A stretch of 64,000 bases of DNA from Bacillus taeanensis (GCF_003318295.1 NZ_QOCW01000010.1:62001-126000); one strand, 5' to 3'. Shown: positions 1 through 8,628, numbered from the stretch's first letter. Program-made: numbers and translations. The notes: a model not told the origin generated them from the letters alone.

Positions 1-1
1 G

Positions 2-229
2 CAAGATGAGGTTGATAAATTTTTGGATCTTGTTATTAAAGACTATGAGGCTTTTCAAAAACAAGTTGAGCAGCTGCAAAATGAAAATGCTCATCTTAAG
101 AAAGAACTAGAAAAAGCTGCTGAACAACCAAAACGCTCACAATCTACATTAGGAAATACAAACTATGATATTTTAAAACGGTTATCTAATCTTGAAAAAC
201 ATGTATTTGGCAGTAAATTATATGAGTAA
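2..229 (+). CDS. gpsB: Cell-division adaptor GpsB, C-terminal part
   Basis: The window opens inside this gene. The visible frame ends in the GpsB C-terminal signature [20 protein letters not shown], preceded by a Glu/Lys/Gln-rich coiled coil (about residues 10-40 of the visible part). GpsB is a DivIVA-like membrane-associated protein that shuttles between septum and side wall and helps place penicillin-binding proteins. The N-terminal lipid-binding half lies outside the window, so the true start is not visible. The adjacent rnpB gene downstream is the usual Bacillus arrangement and supports the call. Confidence 0.93.
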   Translation, partial: QDEVDKFLDLVIKDYEAFQKQVEQLQNENAHLKKELEKAAEQPKRSQSTLGNTNYDILKRLSNLEKHVFGSKLYE

Positions 230-241
230 GATGAGCTGATC

Positions 242-270
242 TTGCATTTTGAAAGCAGTTGTTATATAAT
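242..270 (+). promoter_or_regulatory. Sigma-A promoter of rnpB
   Basis: TTGCAT (242-247) and a perfect TATAAT (265-270) are separated by 17 bp. The expected start is near 277, about 14 nt before the mature 5' helix of RNase P RNA. Confidence 0.75.
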
Positions 271-290
271 GATCTTTGCGCATTAATAAG

Positions 291-699
291 GCTAATAACG
301 TTCGGGTAATCGCTGCATTCATTTGAATGTAGAGGAAAGTCCATGCTCGCACGGTCTGAAATGTCCGTAGTGTTCGTGCCTAGCGAAGTCATAAGCTAGG
401 GTATTCTGGTTTCGACTGGGTTAACGGCAGGGAAAGCACCTAAGTCTTTTGATATGGTGTGAATATCTTGAAAGTGCCACAGTGACGTAGTTCTTTCGGA
501 AACGAAAGAAGTGGAACGAGGTAAACCCCACGAGCGAGAAACCCAAATAATGGTAGGGGAGTCTTCTCAAAGGAATTAAACGGAGAGAAGGCCGGATACT
601 CATGTATCTGGAGATAGATGATTGCCGCCTGAGTACGAGGTGAACAGCCGTTAGCAGTACGAAGGGACAAAACATGGCTTACAGGACGTTATTAGCATA
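291..699 (+). ncRNA. rnpB: RNase P RNA, Bacillus class B
   Basis: This is the catalytic RNA of RNase P, which matures tRNA 5' ends. Conserved core blocks are visible in order: GTAATCGCTGC, GAGGAAAGTCCATGCTCGCAC, GTCATAAGCTAGGG, GAAAGTGCCACAGTGACG, GGTAAACCCC and GATTGCCGCCTGAGTACGAG. The terminal P1 helix pairs 291-300 (GCTAATAACG) exactly with 687-696. The layout matches the class B form of Firmicutes. The gene lies just after gpsB and has its own promoter and terminator. The exact 3' end is uncertain by a few bases. Confidence 0.97.
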
Positions 700-710
700 C
701 TTACAATGTA

Positions 711-733
711 AGCCCGCTTTTAGGGCTTTTTTT
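711..733 (+). terminator. Intrinsic terminator of rnpB
   Basis: Stem AGCCC (711-715) pairs with GGGCT (723-727) and is followed by a run of Ts. Confidence 0.8.
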
Positions 734-801
734 ATTTGGTTTTGTTACAACATAATGAAAAAGATCGTAAAAATAAATATAAATACTGGGAGTCGTTACA
801 T

Positions 802-1941
802 ATGAGTAAATTTACACTAATTGCAACAGCAGCAATGGGAATGGAAGCGCTTGTCGCAAAAGAAGTGCGTAATTTAGGCTATGAAGACGTCACGGTTGAA
901 AACGGGAAAATTACTTATAAAACAGATGCGTCGGGGATTTGTCGTTCAAACCTTTGGCTCCGAACAGCAGATCGGGTAAAACTTAAAGTAGGCGAATTTA
1001 AAGCAACTACTTTTGATGAACTGTTTGAAGCAACAAAAGCACTGCCTTGGGGTGAGATTTTACCTTTAAATGCTGAATTTCCTGTGATTGGAAAATCAGT
1101 TAAATCTAAATTATTCAGTGTGTCTGATTGCCAAGCGATTGTAAAAAAAGCGGTTGTAGAAAGTATGAAAGAAACATACGGTATTTCTTGGTTTGATGAA
1201 GATGGTCCTCTTTATCGTATTGAAATTGCGATTACAAAAGATGTTGCAACATTAACAATTGATACGAGCGGTACAGGTCTTCATAAACGCGGATATCGTT
1301 ATTTACACAGCGCAGCACCATTAAAGGAAACAATGGCAGCAGCAATCATTATGCTGACAAATTGGCATCCTGACCGTCCTTTTTATGATCCGTTTTGCGG
1401 GTCGGGAACACTTCCAATTGAAGCAGCGATGATCGGTCAAAATATTGCCCCGGGTTTTAACCGCAATTTTGCTTCTGAAGAGTGGGGCATTGTTGGAAAG
1501 AAATATTGGGAACAAGCGATAACAGAGGCAGATGATCTTGCAAATTATGATCAGCCCCTTACGATTCTTGGAGCGGATATTGATCATAAAATGGTCGAGC
1601 TCTCAAAAAACAATGCAATGGAAGCCGGATTTGCTGATTTAATTGATTTTAAACAAATGCAGGTTACTGATTTTCGTACAAAAGATGAATATGGTGTTAT
1701 TGTCGGCAACCCTCCATATGGAGAGCGCTTAGGGGAAAAAGACGAAGTAGAAGAAATGTATCGTCAGATGGGTAAAACATTTCAATCGTTAGACACATGG
1801 TCTGTTTACATGTTAACGTCAAATGAAAATTTTGAACGTTTATACTGTAAAAAAGCAACGAAAAAGCGTAAATTGTATAACGGTGATATTAAAACAGATC
1901 TTTATCAATATTGGGGACCAAGACCGCCGAAAGAATCTTGA
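802..1941 (+). CDS. ypsC: 23S rRNA (guanine-N2) methyltransferase-like protein YpsC
   Basis: This is a 379-residue RlmL-type RNA methyltransferase that transfers methyl from SAM to a guanine of 23S rRNA. It has an N-terminal THUMP RNA-binding region (roughly residues 45-155) and a UPF0020 methylase domain with FCGSGTLPIEAA (about residues 197-208) and the catalytic NPPYGER motif (about 303-309). I chose ATG 802 because GGGAG lies upstream and the protein then starts MSKFTLIATAAMG as in the family; an in-frame TTG at 736 lacks an SD. Its last 68 bp before the final seven codons are one copy of an element attachment repeat, so its C-terminus (RPPKES) is probably element-supplied. The remnant at 14086 encodes KPPKNE, probably the original host end. 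Confidence 0.92.
   Translation: MSKFTLIATAAMGMEALVAKEVRNLGYEDVTVENGKITYKTDASGICRSNLWLRTADRVKLKVGEFKATTFDELFEATKALPWGEILPLNAEFPVIGKSVKSKLFSVSDCQAIVKKAVVESMKETYGISWFDEDGPLYRIEIAITKDVATLTIDTSGTGLHKRGYRYLHSAAPLKETMAAAIIMLTNWHPDRPFYDPFCGSGTLPIEAAMIGQNIAPGFNRNFASEEWGIVGKKYWEQAITEADDLANYDQPLTILGADIDHKMVELSKNNAMEAGFADLIDFKQMQVTDFRTKDEYGVIVGNPPYGERLGEKDEVEEMYRQMGKTFQSLDTWSVYMLTSNENFERLYCKKATKKRKLYNGDIKTDLYQYWGPRPPKES
1854..1921 (+). repeat. attL: left 68-bp direct repeat
   Basis: This copy is identical to 13999-14066 and falls within the ypsC coding sequence. After base 1921 the two copies stay related codon by codon (cca-aga-ccg-ccg against cca-aag-cct-cca), as expected if the element carries its own version of the ypsC 3' end. 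Confidence 0.93.
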
Positions 1942-1943
1942 TA

Positions 1944-1966
1944 TACCAAGGGTTTAGGGGAATTTT
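1944..1966 (+). repeat. Left inner arm sequence of the att site
   Basis: TACCAAGGG (1944-1952) and GGGGAATTTT (1957-1966) are exact reverse complements of CCCTTGGTA (13991-13999) and AAAATTCCCC (13984-13993) at the other end. In the excised circle they would flank the 68-bp core as inverted repeats, which fits integrase arm-binding or core-type sites. Confidence 0.65.
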
Positions 1967-2004
1967 TATACTGAGTTTTTAACAGTCTAAAAGTATTATC
2001 ATTG

Positions 2005-2055
2005 AAAACCACTGTCTTTTTTCTTCTTATTGAAGATGAAAGGGGTGGTTTTTTT
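2005..2055 (+). terminator. Hairpin with U-tract overlapping the integrase ribosome-binding site
   Basis: AAAACCAC (2005-2012) pairs with GTGGTTTT (2045-2052), with extra pairing inside (TTCTTC with GAAGATGAA) and Ts at 2049-2055. It may end ypsC transcription. The 3' arm contains the AGGGGTGG SD of the integrase, so it could also hide that SD from ribosomes. Confidence 0.55.
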
Positions 2056-2056
2056 G

Positions 2057-2962
2057 TTGTTGAAATATGCGATAAAGGATTTCATAGACAATGCCAAATA
2101 CAACAACTTGAGTTTGTTCACAATTGATTCATACGGCATAGTGTTAAAAGAATTTTATCAATTTTGTATTGAAAACGGGGTCACTGATGTAACAAAACTT
2201 AATTATTCTCATGTTAAAAATTATCTTATGCACTGCAAGATGGAGAGGAGTAATAAACCTTCCACTATTAATAGTAAGTTGCGAATTACTAAAACTTTTT
2301 TTAATTATCTAATTGACATTGAAATTATTGAAAAAAATCCGACTCAGAAAATTAAACGAATCAAAGAAGAAAAAAGAATTGATATTTTAACTGATGCTGA
2401 GATAAAGATGGTACTTAAATATTTTGAACGTATTAAAATTCGTGAAAATACAATCATATCTCATCGAAATCGCTTAATTGTGCTTACGTTCTTATCAACT
2501 GGAATTAGGAGAGGCGAACTTTGTAATTTACGTTGGAGAGATGTGGATTTTACCCAGCAAACAATAAGTGTATTTGGTAAAAAAAGATCTATGAGGACAA
2601 TTCCCCTCATTGAAAAACTTCGAAAAGAGCTTGCTGAGTGGAAAATCATTAGTAGAGATCTTTATGGACAAGAAACAGAATTTGTATTCCCGAATCAACA
2701 AGGCAAACAGCTTACTATCGATGGAGTAAGTTCGATGTTTAAGAAGGTTAGGAAAAAATTAAATATCCCTAAATTGAATTGTCAAATTTTCCGTCATACG
2801 TTTACCTCAAAGGCAGCTCAGCGAGGAATGACAACAGACACTCTGAGGGCTATTCTCGGCCATGAGAGCATCTTGTTAACCCAACATTATATAAATCTGT
2901 TTGGGGTGGATTTAAAAGAGCAAAATGAGCGTTTTAACCCGTTAAATGACATTGATATTTAA
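2057..2962 (+). CDS. Tyrosine recombinase (element integrase)
   Basis: This is a site-specific recombinase of about 301 residues that should integrate and excise the element at the ypsC 3' end. An N-terminal SAM-like core-binding domain (about residues 5-85) precedes the catalytic domain. Visible catalytic positions are Arg151 (TGIRRGEL), the beta-hairpin Lys (FGKKRS), Arg246 (IFRHTF), His269 (LGHES) and the nucleophile Tyr278 (QHYINL). The position normally His in HxxR is Gln243. No good ATG start exists: AGGGGTGG (2041-2048) points to TTG 2054, 2057 or 2060, and I chose 2057. It is the first gene inside attL and faces inward. Confidence 0.9.
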   Translation: MLKYAIKDFIDNAKYNNLSLFTIDSYGIVLKEFYQFCIENGVTDVTKLNYSHVKNYLMHCKMERSNKPSTINSKLRITKTFFNYLIDIEIIEKNPTQKIKRIKEEKRIDILTDAEIKMVLKYFERIKIRENTIISHRNRLIVLTFLSTGIRRGELCNLRWRDVDFTQQTISVFGKKRSMRTIPLIEKLRKELAEWKIISRDLYGQETEFVFPNQQGKQLTIDGVSSMFKKVRKKLNIPKLNCQIFRHTFTSKAAQRGMTTDTLRAILGHESILLTQHYINLFGVDLKEQNERFNPLNDIDI

Positions 2963-3118
2963 ATGATTTATGTAGGTCGCCTTAGAAAGACAGGAAAACA
3001 AGCGTTTGAGGTAGTTCGGAAAAATTTTATCAATAAAAAGGAAAAGCCCGGTGAGCCAACACCGGACAGACTTAAAAAGGCTGCGGCACTAGTCCGCAAA
3101 TTTATTAAGGTTAATTAA
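2963..3118 (+). CDS. Small basic protein of unknown function
   Basis: This 51-residue frame begins MIYVGRLRKTGKQAF and ends RKFIKVN. Its ATG directly follows the integrase stop (TAAATG) in the same frame, so it may be translated by coupling or by rare readthrough as an integrase extension. It is rich in Lys and Arg (net positive) with a likely C-terminal helix. I do not recognise a family. A small partner such as an excision factor is possible from size, charge and position, but that is a guess. Confidence 0.5.
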   Translation: MIYVGRLRKTGKQAFEVVRKNFINKKEKPGEPTPDRLKKAAALVRKFIKVN

Positions 3119-3120
3119 AT

Positions 3121-3180
3121 AATACTTCAACTTTCGAAAAAATTCAAGGTTTCGAAGGCTTGTTAAGTATTGCCTTTTTT
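3121..3180 (+). terminator. Terminator-like hairpin after the integrase unit
   Basis: AATACTT (3121-3127) pairs with AAGTATT (3165-3171), with an inner TTCGAA/TTCGAA pairing, followed by GCC and a run of Ts. Confidence 0.55.
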
Positions 3181-3226
3181 AAACGAAGTCTGTTTGCTTT
3201 TCCTTCCAGAATAGGAGGGGAAAACA

Positions 3227-4047
3227 ATGTCAAAAAAAGCAATTGTAATTATTGCATCTGAAGAAACGTTTCAAAATTTATCTCCATTCAAATCTATTGA
3301 TGGATTAAATAAAGATGTTCGAAAGCACAAAGAACTCCATCACAATAAATTCACTAAAAATATGTTTCGTATTCTAGATCATCTTCATCGTTACTCTGCT
3401 AAATATACAGGTGTCTCATTTCTTTCCAAAAATAACATTGCTGAAACGTTAGAAATTTCACGTAGAACCGTTATTCGTGCATGTAAAGCATTAGAAGACC
3501 TAGGAGTCATTAAACAGTACGAAATGAAGCGAAAAAGCGACATGCAACAAACGGCTAATGCGATTGTAATTCAACCTATTGAAGAGACTGTCACACAAGA
3601 ATCTACCCAAAACACTGTAAATTGTCACGCCAGTAAAACAACTACATTTTCTTTAAAACAAAAGATTAAAAACATAAATAAACGTAATAATGACGTGCTT
3701 GATTTTGATCACACGTACACAAGTGATTCTGTTCCAAGTAATTTCAAAAACATTGTAAAAAAATTCTTTCCACAAGCAAAGAGAATTGAAGAGTATCACC
3801 GTATGACTAAAATTGCAGCATATCGATTTAATCAAGAAGATGTGACTGATATTGCTATTCATGTCATGCTTTTAAGCAGATGATTAATAAGCTTAAATCT
3901 GGACGTGTAAGCAATCCAATAGCTTATTATTACCGAATTCTTGAGAATAAACTTGAGCAGCAATACTTTGAACAGTTGTACATTGCCGGCTTTCAAGCTG
4001 AACAGGACGAGAATTTTCATTTCTTTGCGTATGACTGGACTGGCTAG
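3227..4047 (+). pseudogene. HTH replication-type protein, broken by a 5-bp insertion
   Basis: The first part (3227-3883, 218 residues) has a winged-helix region (about residues 40-100, with FLSKNNIAETLEISRRTVIRA) like HTH proteins of Bacillus phages and plasmids that are linked to replication. The frame stops at 3883. The continuation HAFKQMINKLKSGRVSNPIA runs in another frame from about 3860 to the TAG at 4045. Removing five bases from the tandem catgtcatg (3860-3867) would restore DIAIHAFKQ, so a 5-bp insertion is the likely lesion. The SD (aggagggg) before ATG 3227 is intact. The truncated N-terminal part could still bind DNA. Confidence 0.75.
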
Positions 4048-4354
4048 GAGCATAACCTACCTAACACGTCACCAGACTTACGAGGACTTCCATAGAGTCG
4101 TCTTTTGTGTTATTGAAGGCAAAGGCTTGTACCTGAGCTAAATCACGTCATCTAAACAATAAATATCTTCATTTTAGTTTCAAATGACCATGTTAAAAAG
4201 AAATAATATAGAAACGTATGTTCTGTTGTGGTACGCTAATATTGTCATACCGAATATATTCCAAATTTGATTTTGCGGTATTTTATAGCGTGGTATCGTT
4301 AAGGTCAACAAAGGTCAAACGACCACAGAATTCTGAAAAAAGGGGAAATGAAAA
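4048..4354. other. Gene-free interval
   Basis: I see no credible gene in these 307 bases. They are AT-rich. A pair of near repeats, GGTCAA at about 4302 and 4312, lies just before the SD of the next gene. A promoter or replication signal is possible but not demonstrable by eye. Confidence 0.4.
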
Positions 4355-4843
4355 ATGACAGTATTTAACGAAATGATTAAAGATGAAGCAATTAAGAAAC
4401 AGGTATTAATCGAATTCGGATTCGGCAATGTCCAAGTAAAACAAGTTGAAAAGTGGTTGAAAGATACATATCCATCCAAATACGCAGAGCTAAAAAAGAA
4501 GGTTAAAAATGGCAATGTTGTTGGTTTCAATCCAAAATCAGTAGAAGTGACTACAAGAGAAGAACGTGATGCTATTCTGGATAAAGTTGAACAAGTGAAT
4601 CAAGAAAGAGAAATTGTGAGGGTTTATAAAGATGAACTAGAAGATTTTGTTGAAAAGTATGAACTTTTACAAATCGAAAATGACGGCTATTTCAATTTAA
4701 TTGAGGGATTTTTAATAACGAGAAACTTACGTGATGAATTTATGAAGTATCTGTATGAGGAAAAAGAAAGAGTAGATGCCAGCTTTGAAAGTTGGATAGG
4801 AGATATCGATCAACATATCCTTAATTTTGAGTATAACGAATAA
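4355..4843 (+). CDS. Hypothetical element protein, 162 residues
   Basis: I do not recognise this protein. It is acidic and predicted mostly helical. The first third (to about residue 60) is short and Lys-rich with a WLKDTYPSKYAEL segment. A likely coiled coil runs from about residue 68 to 105 (REERDAILDKVEQVNQERE), followed by an acidic C-terminal part. No signal peptide or membrane segment is seen. AAAAGGGG before ATG 4355 is a good SD. Its place between the replication-type pseudogene and the packaging genes suggests an accessory or regulatory role for the element. Confidence 0.7.
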   Translation: MTVFNEMIKDEAIKKQVLIEFGFGNVQVKQVEKWLKDTYPSKYAELKKKVKNGNVVGFNPKSVEVTTREERDAILDKVEQVNQEREIVRVYKDELEDFVEKYELLQIENDGYFNLIEGFLITRNLRDEFMKYLYEEKERVDASFESWIGDIDQHILNFEYNE

Positions 4844-4852
4844 TACATTTGT

Positions 4853-4873
4853 GACTCCCATTTAAGGGGAGTC
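4853..4873 (+). terminator. Hairpin after the 162-residue gene
   Basis: GACTCCC (4853-4859) pairs with GGGAGTC (4867-4873), but no clear T-run follows, so termination is only tentative. Confidence 0.4.
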
Positions 4874-5013
4874 CTCTACGATACAAACCAATAAAAGGAG
4901 AGTTTTATTTGAAAGGAGGGATGCAGAGGTATTAAATTAAGAAACTGATATATTTTCCCAAACACCTCATTGTAAGTGAGAGGGGTACTAAAAATTTAAG
5001 AAAGGGTGATTGA

Positions 5014-6084
5014 ATGGAAATTGATAAATTAAAAGAAGGTCAAGTATTTAAGAATTATAAAGAGCTTTGCAAAGAATTAGGAGTGGAAATTAAAAATGGA
5101 AAAAGCAAAAAATATCAGCTTGTAGAATTGTCTAGATACTGTAATTATCGTAAAGATGGTCATAAATTTAATATTGAAGAAGTATATAAAAACCCATTGC
5201 CAAAAGTAGAAAATAAACGTAATGCTAAATACAAAAACCTTATCGAACTACTCGTATTAGATCTCCTTGCACAATGTAACGATAAATCAATAACAATAAG
5301 TAGAAGCAAGCTATTAAGGATCATAAATATGACAAATATTTATTATGGATATTGCAGCGAAAATGTACCTGAATTATCAGATTATACAAAAATACGAGAA
5401 GCAATTATTTACGATTTCTACAATACAAGCAATAGCAATTTTAAAAGCACCGTAGAAACAGCTTTAAAAGGATTGAGAGATAGAAGTGTTATCATTTACA
5501 ATACGGTTACAAAAGTATCTAAAGATAACAAAACAGTAAACGAAACAGCAACAGAAGAAGAGTTGGAAATAATACTGGAATGTGAAAATAAAGTTTTAGA
5601 AGAACTAGGATTTGAAAAAATATCAGAAGTAAGATGTTCAAGGTATTGGAAGAAATTTAAAAAATCTGTAAAAGAGAAGCTGAATGAAAGAAGCAATATT
5701 GATTTTTATTATATCGCTTATGACATTACAATTAGCAAAAAATATATCGATAAGAAATTAAACAACTTGGCTGATTTAGTGCTGGAAGACGCTAAAAGAG
5801 AAGAGTACAAAAGTGAACTTAATGCAGATGTTTGTACTAATTTATTAAAAAACGCACAGAAAAGGCACGGAGCAAATAAGGATAATAAAATGAAAATACA
5901 TAGAGAAAAAAATGATTATGTTGCAAAAATTGATAAATTAATTAACTTACTTGTCAATGACGAAAATAATAAAAGAGTAAACTTAAAAGATGTAAAACTG
6001 GAAGCGAGTCCTTTTGAAGATGTAGAAGATAAATTTCTTACAGAGACATTAGATAATGATGTATTTAGAGGCATTTCTTTTTAG
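5014..6084 (+). CDS. Hypothetical phage-type protein, 356 residues
   Basis: This Lys/Asn/Glu-rich protein starts MEIDKLKEGQVFKNYKELCK. The N-terminal 65 residues (KEGQVFKNYKELCKELG, then YQLVELSRYCNY) resemble a small domain seen at the start of many Firmicute phage and plasmid proteins. The middle and C-terminal parts are long helices with no catalytic motif I can name. AAGAAAGGGTG precedes the ATG. In other mobile elements proteins with this start often lie near replication or regulation genes, so a DNA-binding role is plausible. The family and function remain unknown. Confidence 0.72.
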   Translation: MEIDKLKEGQVFKNYKELCKELGVEIKNGKSKKYQLVELSRYCNYRKDGHKFNIEEVYKNPLPKVENKRNAKYKNLIELLVLDLLAQCNDKSITISRSKLLRIINMTNIYYGYCSENVPELSDYTKIREAIIYDFYNTSNSNFKSTVETALKGLRDRSVIIYNTVTKVSKDNKTVNETATEEELEIILECENKVLEELGFEKISEVRCSRYWKKFKKSVKEKLNERSNIDFYYIAYDITISKKYIDKKLNNLADLVLEDAKREEYKSELNADVCTNLLKNAQKRHGANKDNKMKIHREKNDYVAKIDKLINLLVNDENNKRVNLKDVKLEASPFEDVEDKFLTETLDNDVFRGISF

Positions 6085-6149
6085 ATGATATAAAAATGGC
6101 ACCTAAAATACCTATAGTAATAGTTGTCGATGAAGGGAGAGTGAAGAAA

Positions 6150-6356
6150 ATGTATCTATATTTGTATGTAGGAAATGAAAAGGTAGGAGTAATTAATCAA
6201 GATTATTTATTAAAAGAAGATGCAGAAGGATTTCAATCTGTAGGAGTTGGTAGTGTTATTACATTAAACGACTATCAATATAAAGTTCTTGCGTTAAAAC
6301 CTGCTGAAAATGAACAGCTAGAAGGAAGAAATTTATTATTAGAACAAATTAAATAA
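6150..6356 (+). CDS. Small hypothetical protein, 68 residues
   Basis: This short protein begins MYLYLYVGNEKVGVINQDY and looks like a small beta-rich domain (alternating hydrophobic residues, VGSVITLNDYQYKVLALK). I chose ATG 6150 because AGGGAGA lies 9 bases upstream; the in-frame ATG at 6096 has no SD. It probably shares a transcript with the 356-residue gene 65 bp upstream and ends at a terminator. I do not recognise a family. Confidence 0.6.
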   Translation: MYLYLYVGNEKVGVINQDYLLKEDAEGFQSVGVGSVITLNDYQYKVLALKPAENEQLEGRNLLLEQIK

Positions 6357-6364
6357 TATTAGTG

Positions 6365-6394
6365 AAAAGTACCTTAACCGGTGCTTTTTATTTT
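6365..6394 (+). terminator. Intrinsic terminator
   Basis: AAAAGTACC (6365-6373) pairs with GGTGCTTTT (6380-6388), including one G-T pair, followed by TATTTTTG. Confidence 0.7.
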
Positions 6395-6521
6395 TGTTTA
6401 ATATATTAGCATATGGTCATTTATTCATAATTAATATTGCAGAGAAACGTCTTCACGTGTAATTAAGTTTGATAAGTAATGTAATTATACATCTCGTCGC
6501 AAAAGAAATGAGGTGAGTGTT

Positions 6522-6917
6522 GTGCCACGTAAAGCATTGAAGAAATGCAATGTGATGTCGTGTCCTGAGTTAACAAGCGATACATACTGCGAGCAGCATA
6601 GGGAAGAAAAGGATCTGGAACGTAAGGAGAATCACAGAGAGTATAAGCGTGAGCGTAAGGATAAGAAGGAGCAAGCCTTTTATAATTCATCTGAATGGAT
6701 TAGGTTAAGGGATTGGAAGAGAAGTAAGTCGCCTTTGTGTGAACATTGTTTGAAGCAAGGTAAGTTAACACCAGTTGATGTAGTCGATCACATTGAGGAA
6801 ATTAAAGATAATCCATCGAGAAGTCTTGATCCAAGCAATCTTATGAGCTTGTGTCATAGGCATCACAATAAGAAGACTGCAAGAGTTAAAAAGGAAAGAG
6901 AACAAAATAAAAAGTAA
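6522..6917 (+). CDS. Phage-type HNH endonuclease
   Basis: This protein of about 131 residues has a basic, Cys-containing N-terminus and a C-terminal HNH nuclease fold: CEHCLKQGK, VVDHIEEI (first His), DPSNLMSLCHRHHNKKT (Asn and last His) with two CxxC-like zinc pairs. HNH proteins directly before terS-terL act with terminase during DNA cutting and packaging in many phages of Gram-positive bacteria. GTG 6522 is preferred because AGGTG lies six bases before it; GTG 6513 would have no spacing. The gene looks intact, although its terminase partner is truncated. Confidence 0.85.
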   Translation: MPRKALKKCNVMSCPELTSDTYCEQHREEKDLERKENHREYKRERKDKKEQAFYNSSEWIRLRDWKRSKSPLCEHCLKQGKLTPVDVVDHIEEIKDNPSRSLDPSNLMSLCHRHHNKKTARVKKEREQNKK

Positions 6918-7060
6918 AAAATTTTTTTTAGGTACGGGGCTATTCAAGAAACTGTTATTACAGCTTTATAGGTCGAAGCGGAAATCAAATTCTTACAAAC
7001 TTCGGTTTTTAAATCTATTCGGGGTTCCCAACACATCAAATTTAGAAGGGAGTGGTAAAC

Positions 7061-7558
7061 GTGGCAGGGAGAAAAGCTAAACCAGTAAATTTACATCTAT
7101 TAGAAGGCAATAAAAGTCATCTCACAAAAGAAGAAATTGAAAAACGGCAAAAAGCTGAAGAAAGCTTAACACTTAAATCAGACAATATTAAACCTCCGAC
7201 TTGGCTTGATTCAGAAGGAAAGAAAACCTTCAGAAAATTGATAAAAGAATTTGAAGAAATTGATTTGCTTGTCAATGTTGATGTGTATATGATTGCTATG
7301 TTTTGCGATGCTTATAGTGATTACATAGAATGTACAAAGATTATCCAAGATGAAGGAAAATTGATTGAACATACAAACAAAGCCGGTGAAACAAATAGAA
7401 TCCCTCACCCACTCCTAACTAAAAAGAGTCATGCATTCAATCAAATGAAAGCAATGGCTTCTGAATTTGGTTTAACACCATCGGCTAGAACTAAATTAAT
7501 TCAAAATATGCAAGTGGAAGGAGATAACGAAGATAATTCGTTTAGTGGAAGAGTATGA
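7061..7558 (+). CDS. terS: Phage terminase small subunit, P27 family
   Basis: This 165-residue protein starts MAGRKAKPVNLHLLEGNKSH, typical of P27-type small terminase subunits that recognise phage DNA for packaging. The middle (about residues 45-140) has the family helices, including the PPTWLDSEGKKTF entry segment and HPLLTKKSHAFNQMK. GTG 7061 has AAGGG ten bases upstream; the in-frame GTG 7052 is too close to it. The stop overlaps the terL start (ATGA). The gene itself seems intact. Confidence 0.85.
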   Translation: MAGRKAKPVNLHLLEGNKSHLTKEEIEKRQKAEESLTLKSDNIKPPTWLDSEGKKTFRKLIKEFEEIDLLVNVDVYMIAMFCDAYSDYIECTKIIQDEGKLIEHTNKAGETNRIPHPLLTKKSHAFNQMKAMASEFGLTPSARTKLIQNMQVEGDNEDNSFSGRV

Positions 7559-8628
7559 CGTTAGCAAAAAGATTACTTTATTACACTCTTGACGTTGTTA
7601 ATGGGAAAATTGTTGCTTGTAAAAAACATAAACAAGCGTGTCAAAGATTTTTAAATGACTTAGATAAATTACAAAACGATAAAGATTATCCTTATTATTT
7701 TGATGGACATGTATTAGAAGATTTTTATGAATGGAGTAAACTCTTTAAGCATACAAAGGGGATTTTAGCAGGACAGAACATTGAATTAACTGATTTCCAG
7801 TTGTTTTTGGTGGCTAATATCTTCTGTTGGAAAGATAAGAAGACATTAAACAGGAGATTTCGTTATATATACGTACAGTTGGGCAGGAAAAACGCTAAAT
7901 CACAGTTATTAGCATTAATTGCTTCTTACGTTGCTTTTTTAAGTGATGAGCAGCAAGAAGTTTATATTGGTGCTACAAATCGTGAACAATCTGAGATCGT
8001 TTACAATGAAATCCTCTCTCAAATCAATGGTGTCGATGTATTAAAAGGAAAATATTCTGATTCGTATAAGAAAATTACACATAAACGTAGTGGATCAATC
8101 ATTCAAGCACTGTCAAAAGAAGCACGAAAAACAGGTGATGGTAAGAATCCTAGCTTGGCTATAATCGATGAATACCATGCCCATCCAACAGATGAAATTT
8201 ATGAGGTTATGAAATCTGGTATGGTGGCAAGAATGGAACCTTTAATGGTTATTATCACCACAGCAGGATTTGATTTAGCTGCACCTTGTTATAAAGAATA
8301 TCAATACGTGTCAAAGATACTTGATCCTGAAGATGTCACAGAAAATGATGAATACTTTGCTGTGATTTGTGAGTTAGATAAAGAGGATAATATTAAAGAT
8401 GAGAACAATTGGATTAAAGCAAATCCAATATTAGCAACCTATGAAGCAGGCATGAAGTCAATTAGAAGTGATTTAAGAATTGCTCTTGAAGTCCCTGAAA
8501 AAATGACGGCTTTTATGACAAAAAACATGAATATTTGGGTACAGCACAAGCAAGGTGGATATATGGATTTATCCAAGTGGAATGCCTGTATTTCGGATAA
8601 TGGCAGTTTATTTTTATATTGGAAATGA
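7555..8628 (+). pseudogene. terL: Terminase large subunit, truncated by an internal deletion
   Basis: The frame encodes the ATPase part of a phage large terminase. It has a Walker A-like GRKNAKS (about residues 110-116) and the Walker B segment LAIIDEYHAH (about 201-210). It ends at 357 residues in GSLFLYWK, while this family is usually about 550-600 residues, so the C-terminal nuclease domain is missing. From about base 8600 another frame matches the end of a phage holin, which shows that DNA between mid-terL and the end of the holin gene was lost. Packaging activity is not expected without the nuclease. A free ATPase fragment could still be made. Confidence 0.85.

Noticed and set aside
421..675. 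Open frames antisense to rnpB
   Set aside because: They lie wholly within the RNase P RNA gene on the opposite strand and lack SDs.
3941..4141. 66-residue frame after the broken HTH gene
   Set aside because: It overlaps the other-frame continuation of the HTH pseudogene, has no SD and no family features.
6918..7060. cos or pac site between HNH and terS
   Set aside because: The place is right for one, but I found no clear symmetrical site, so it is not listed as a feature.
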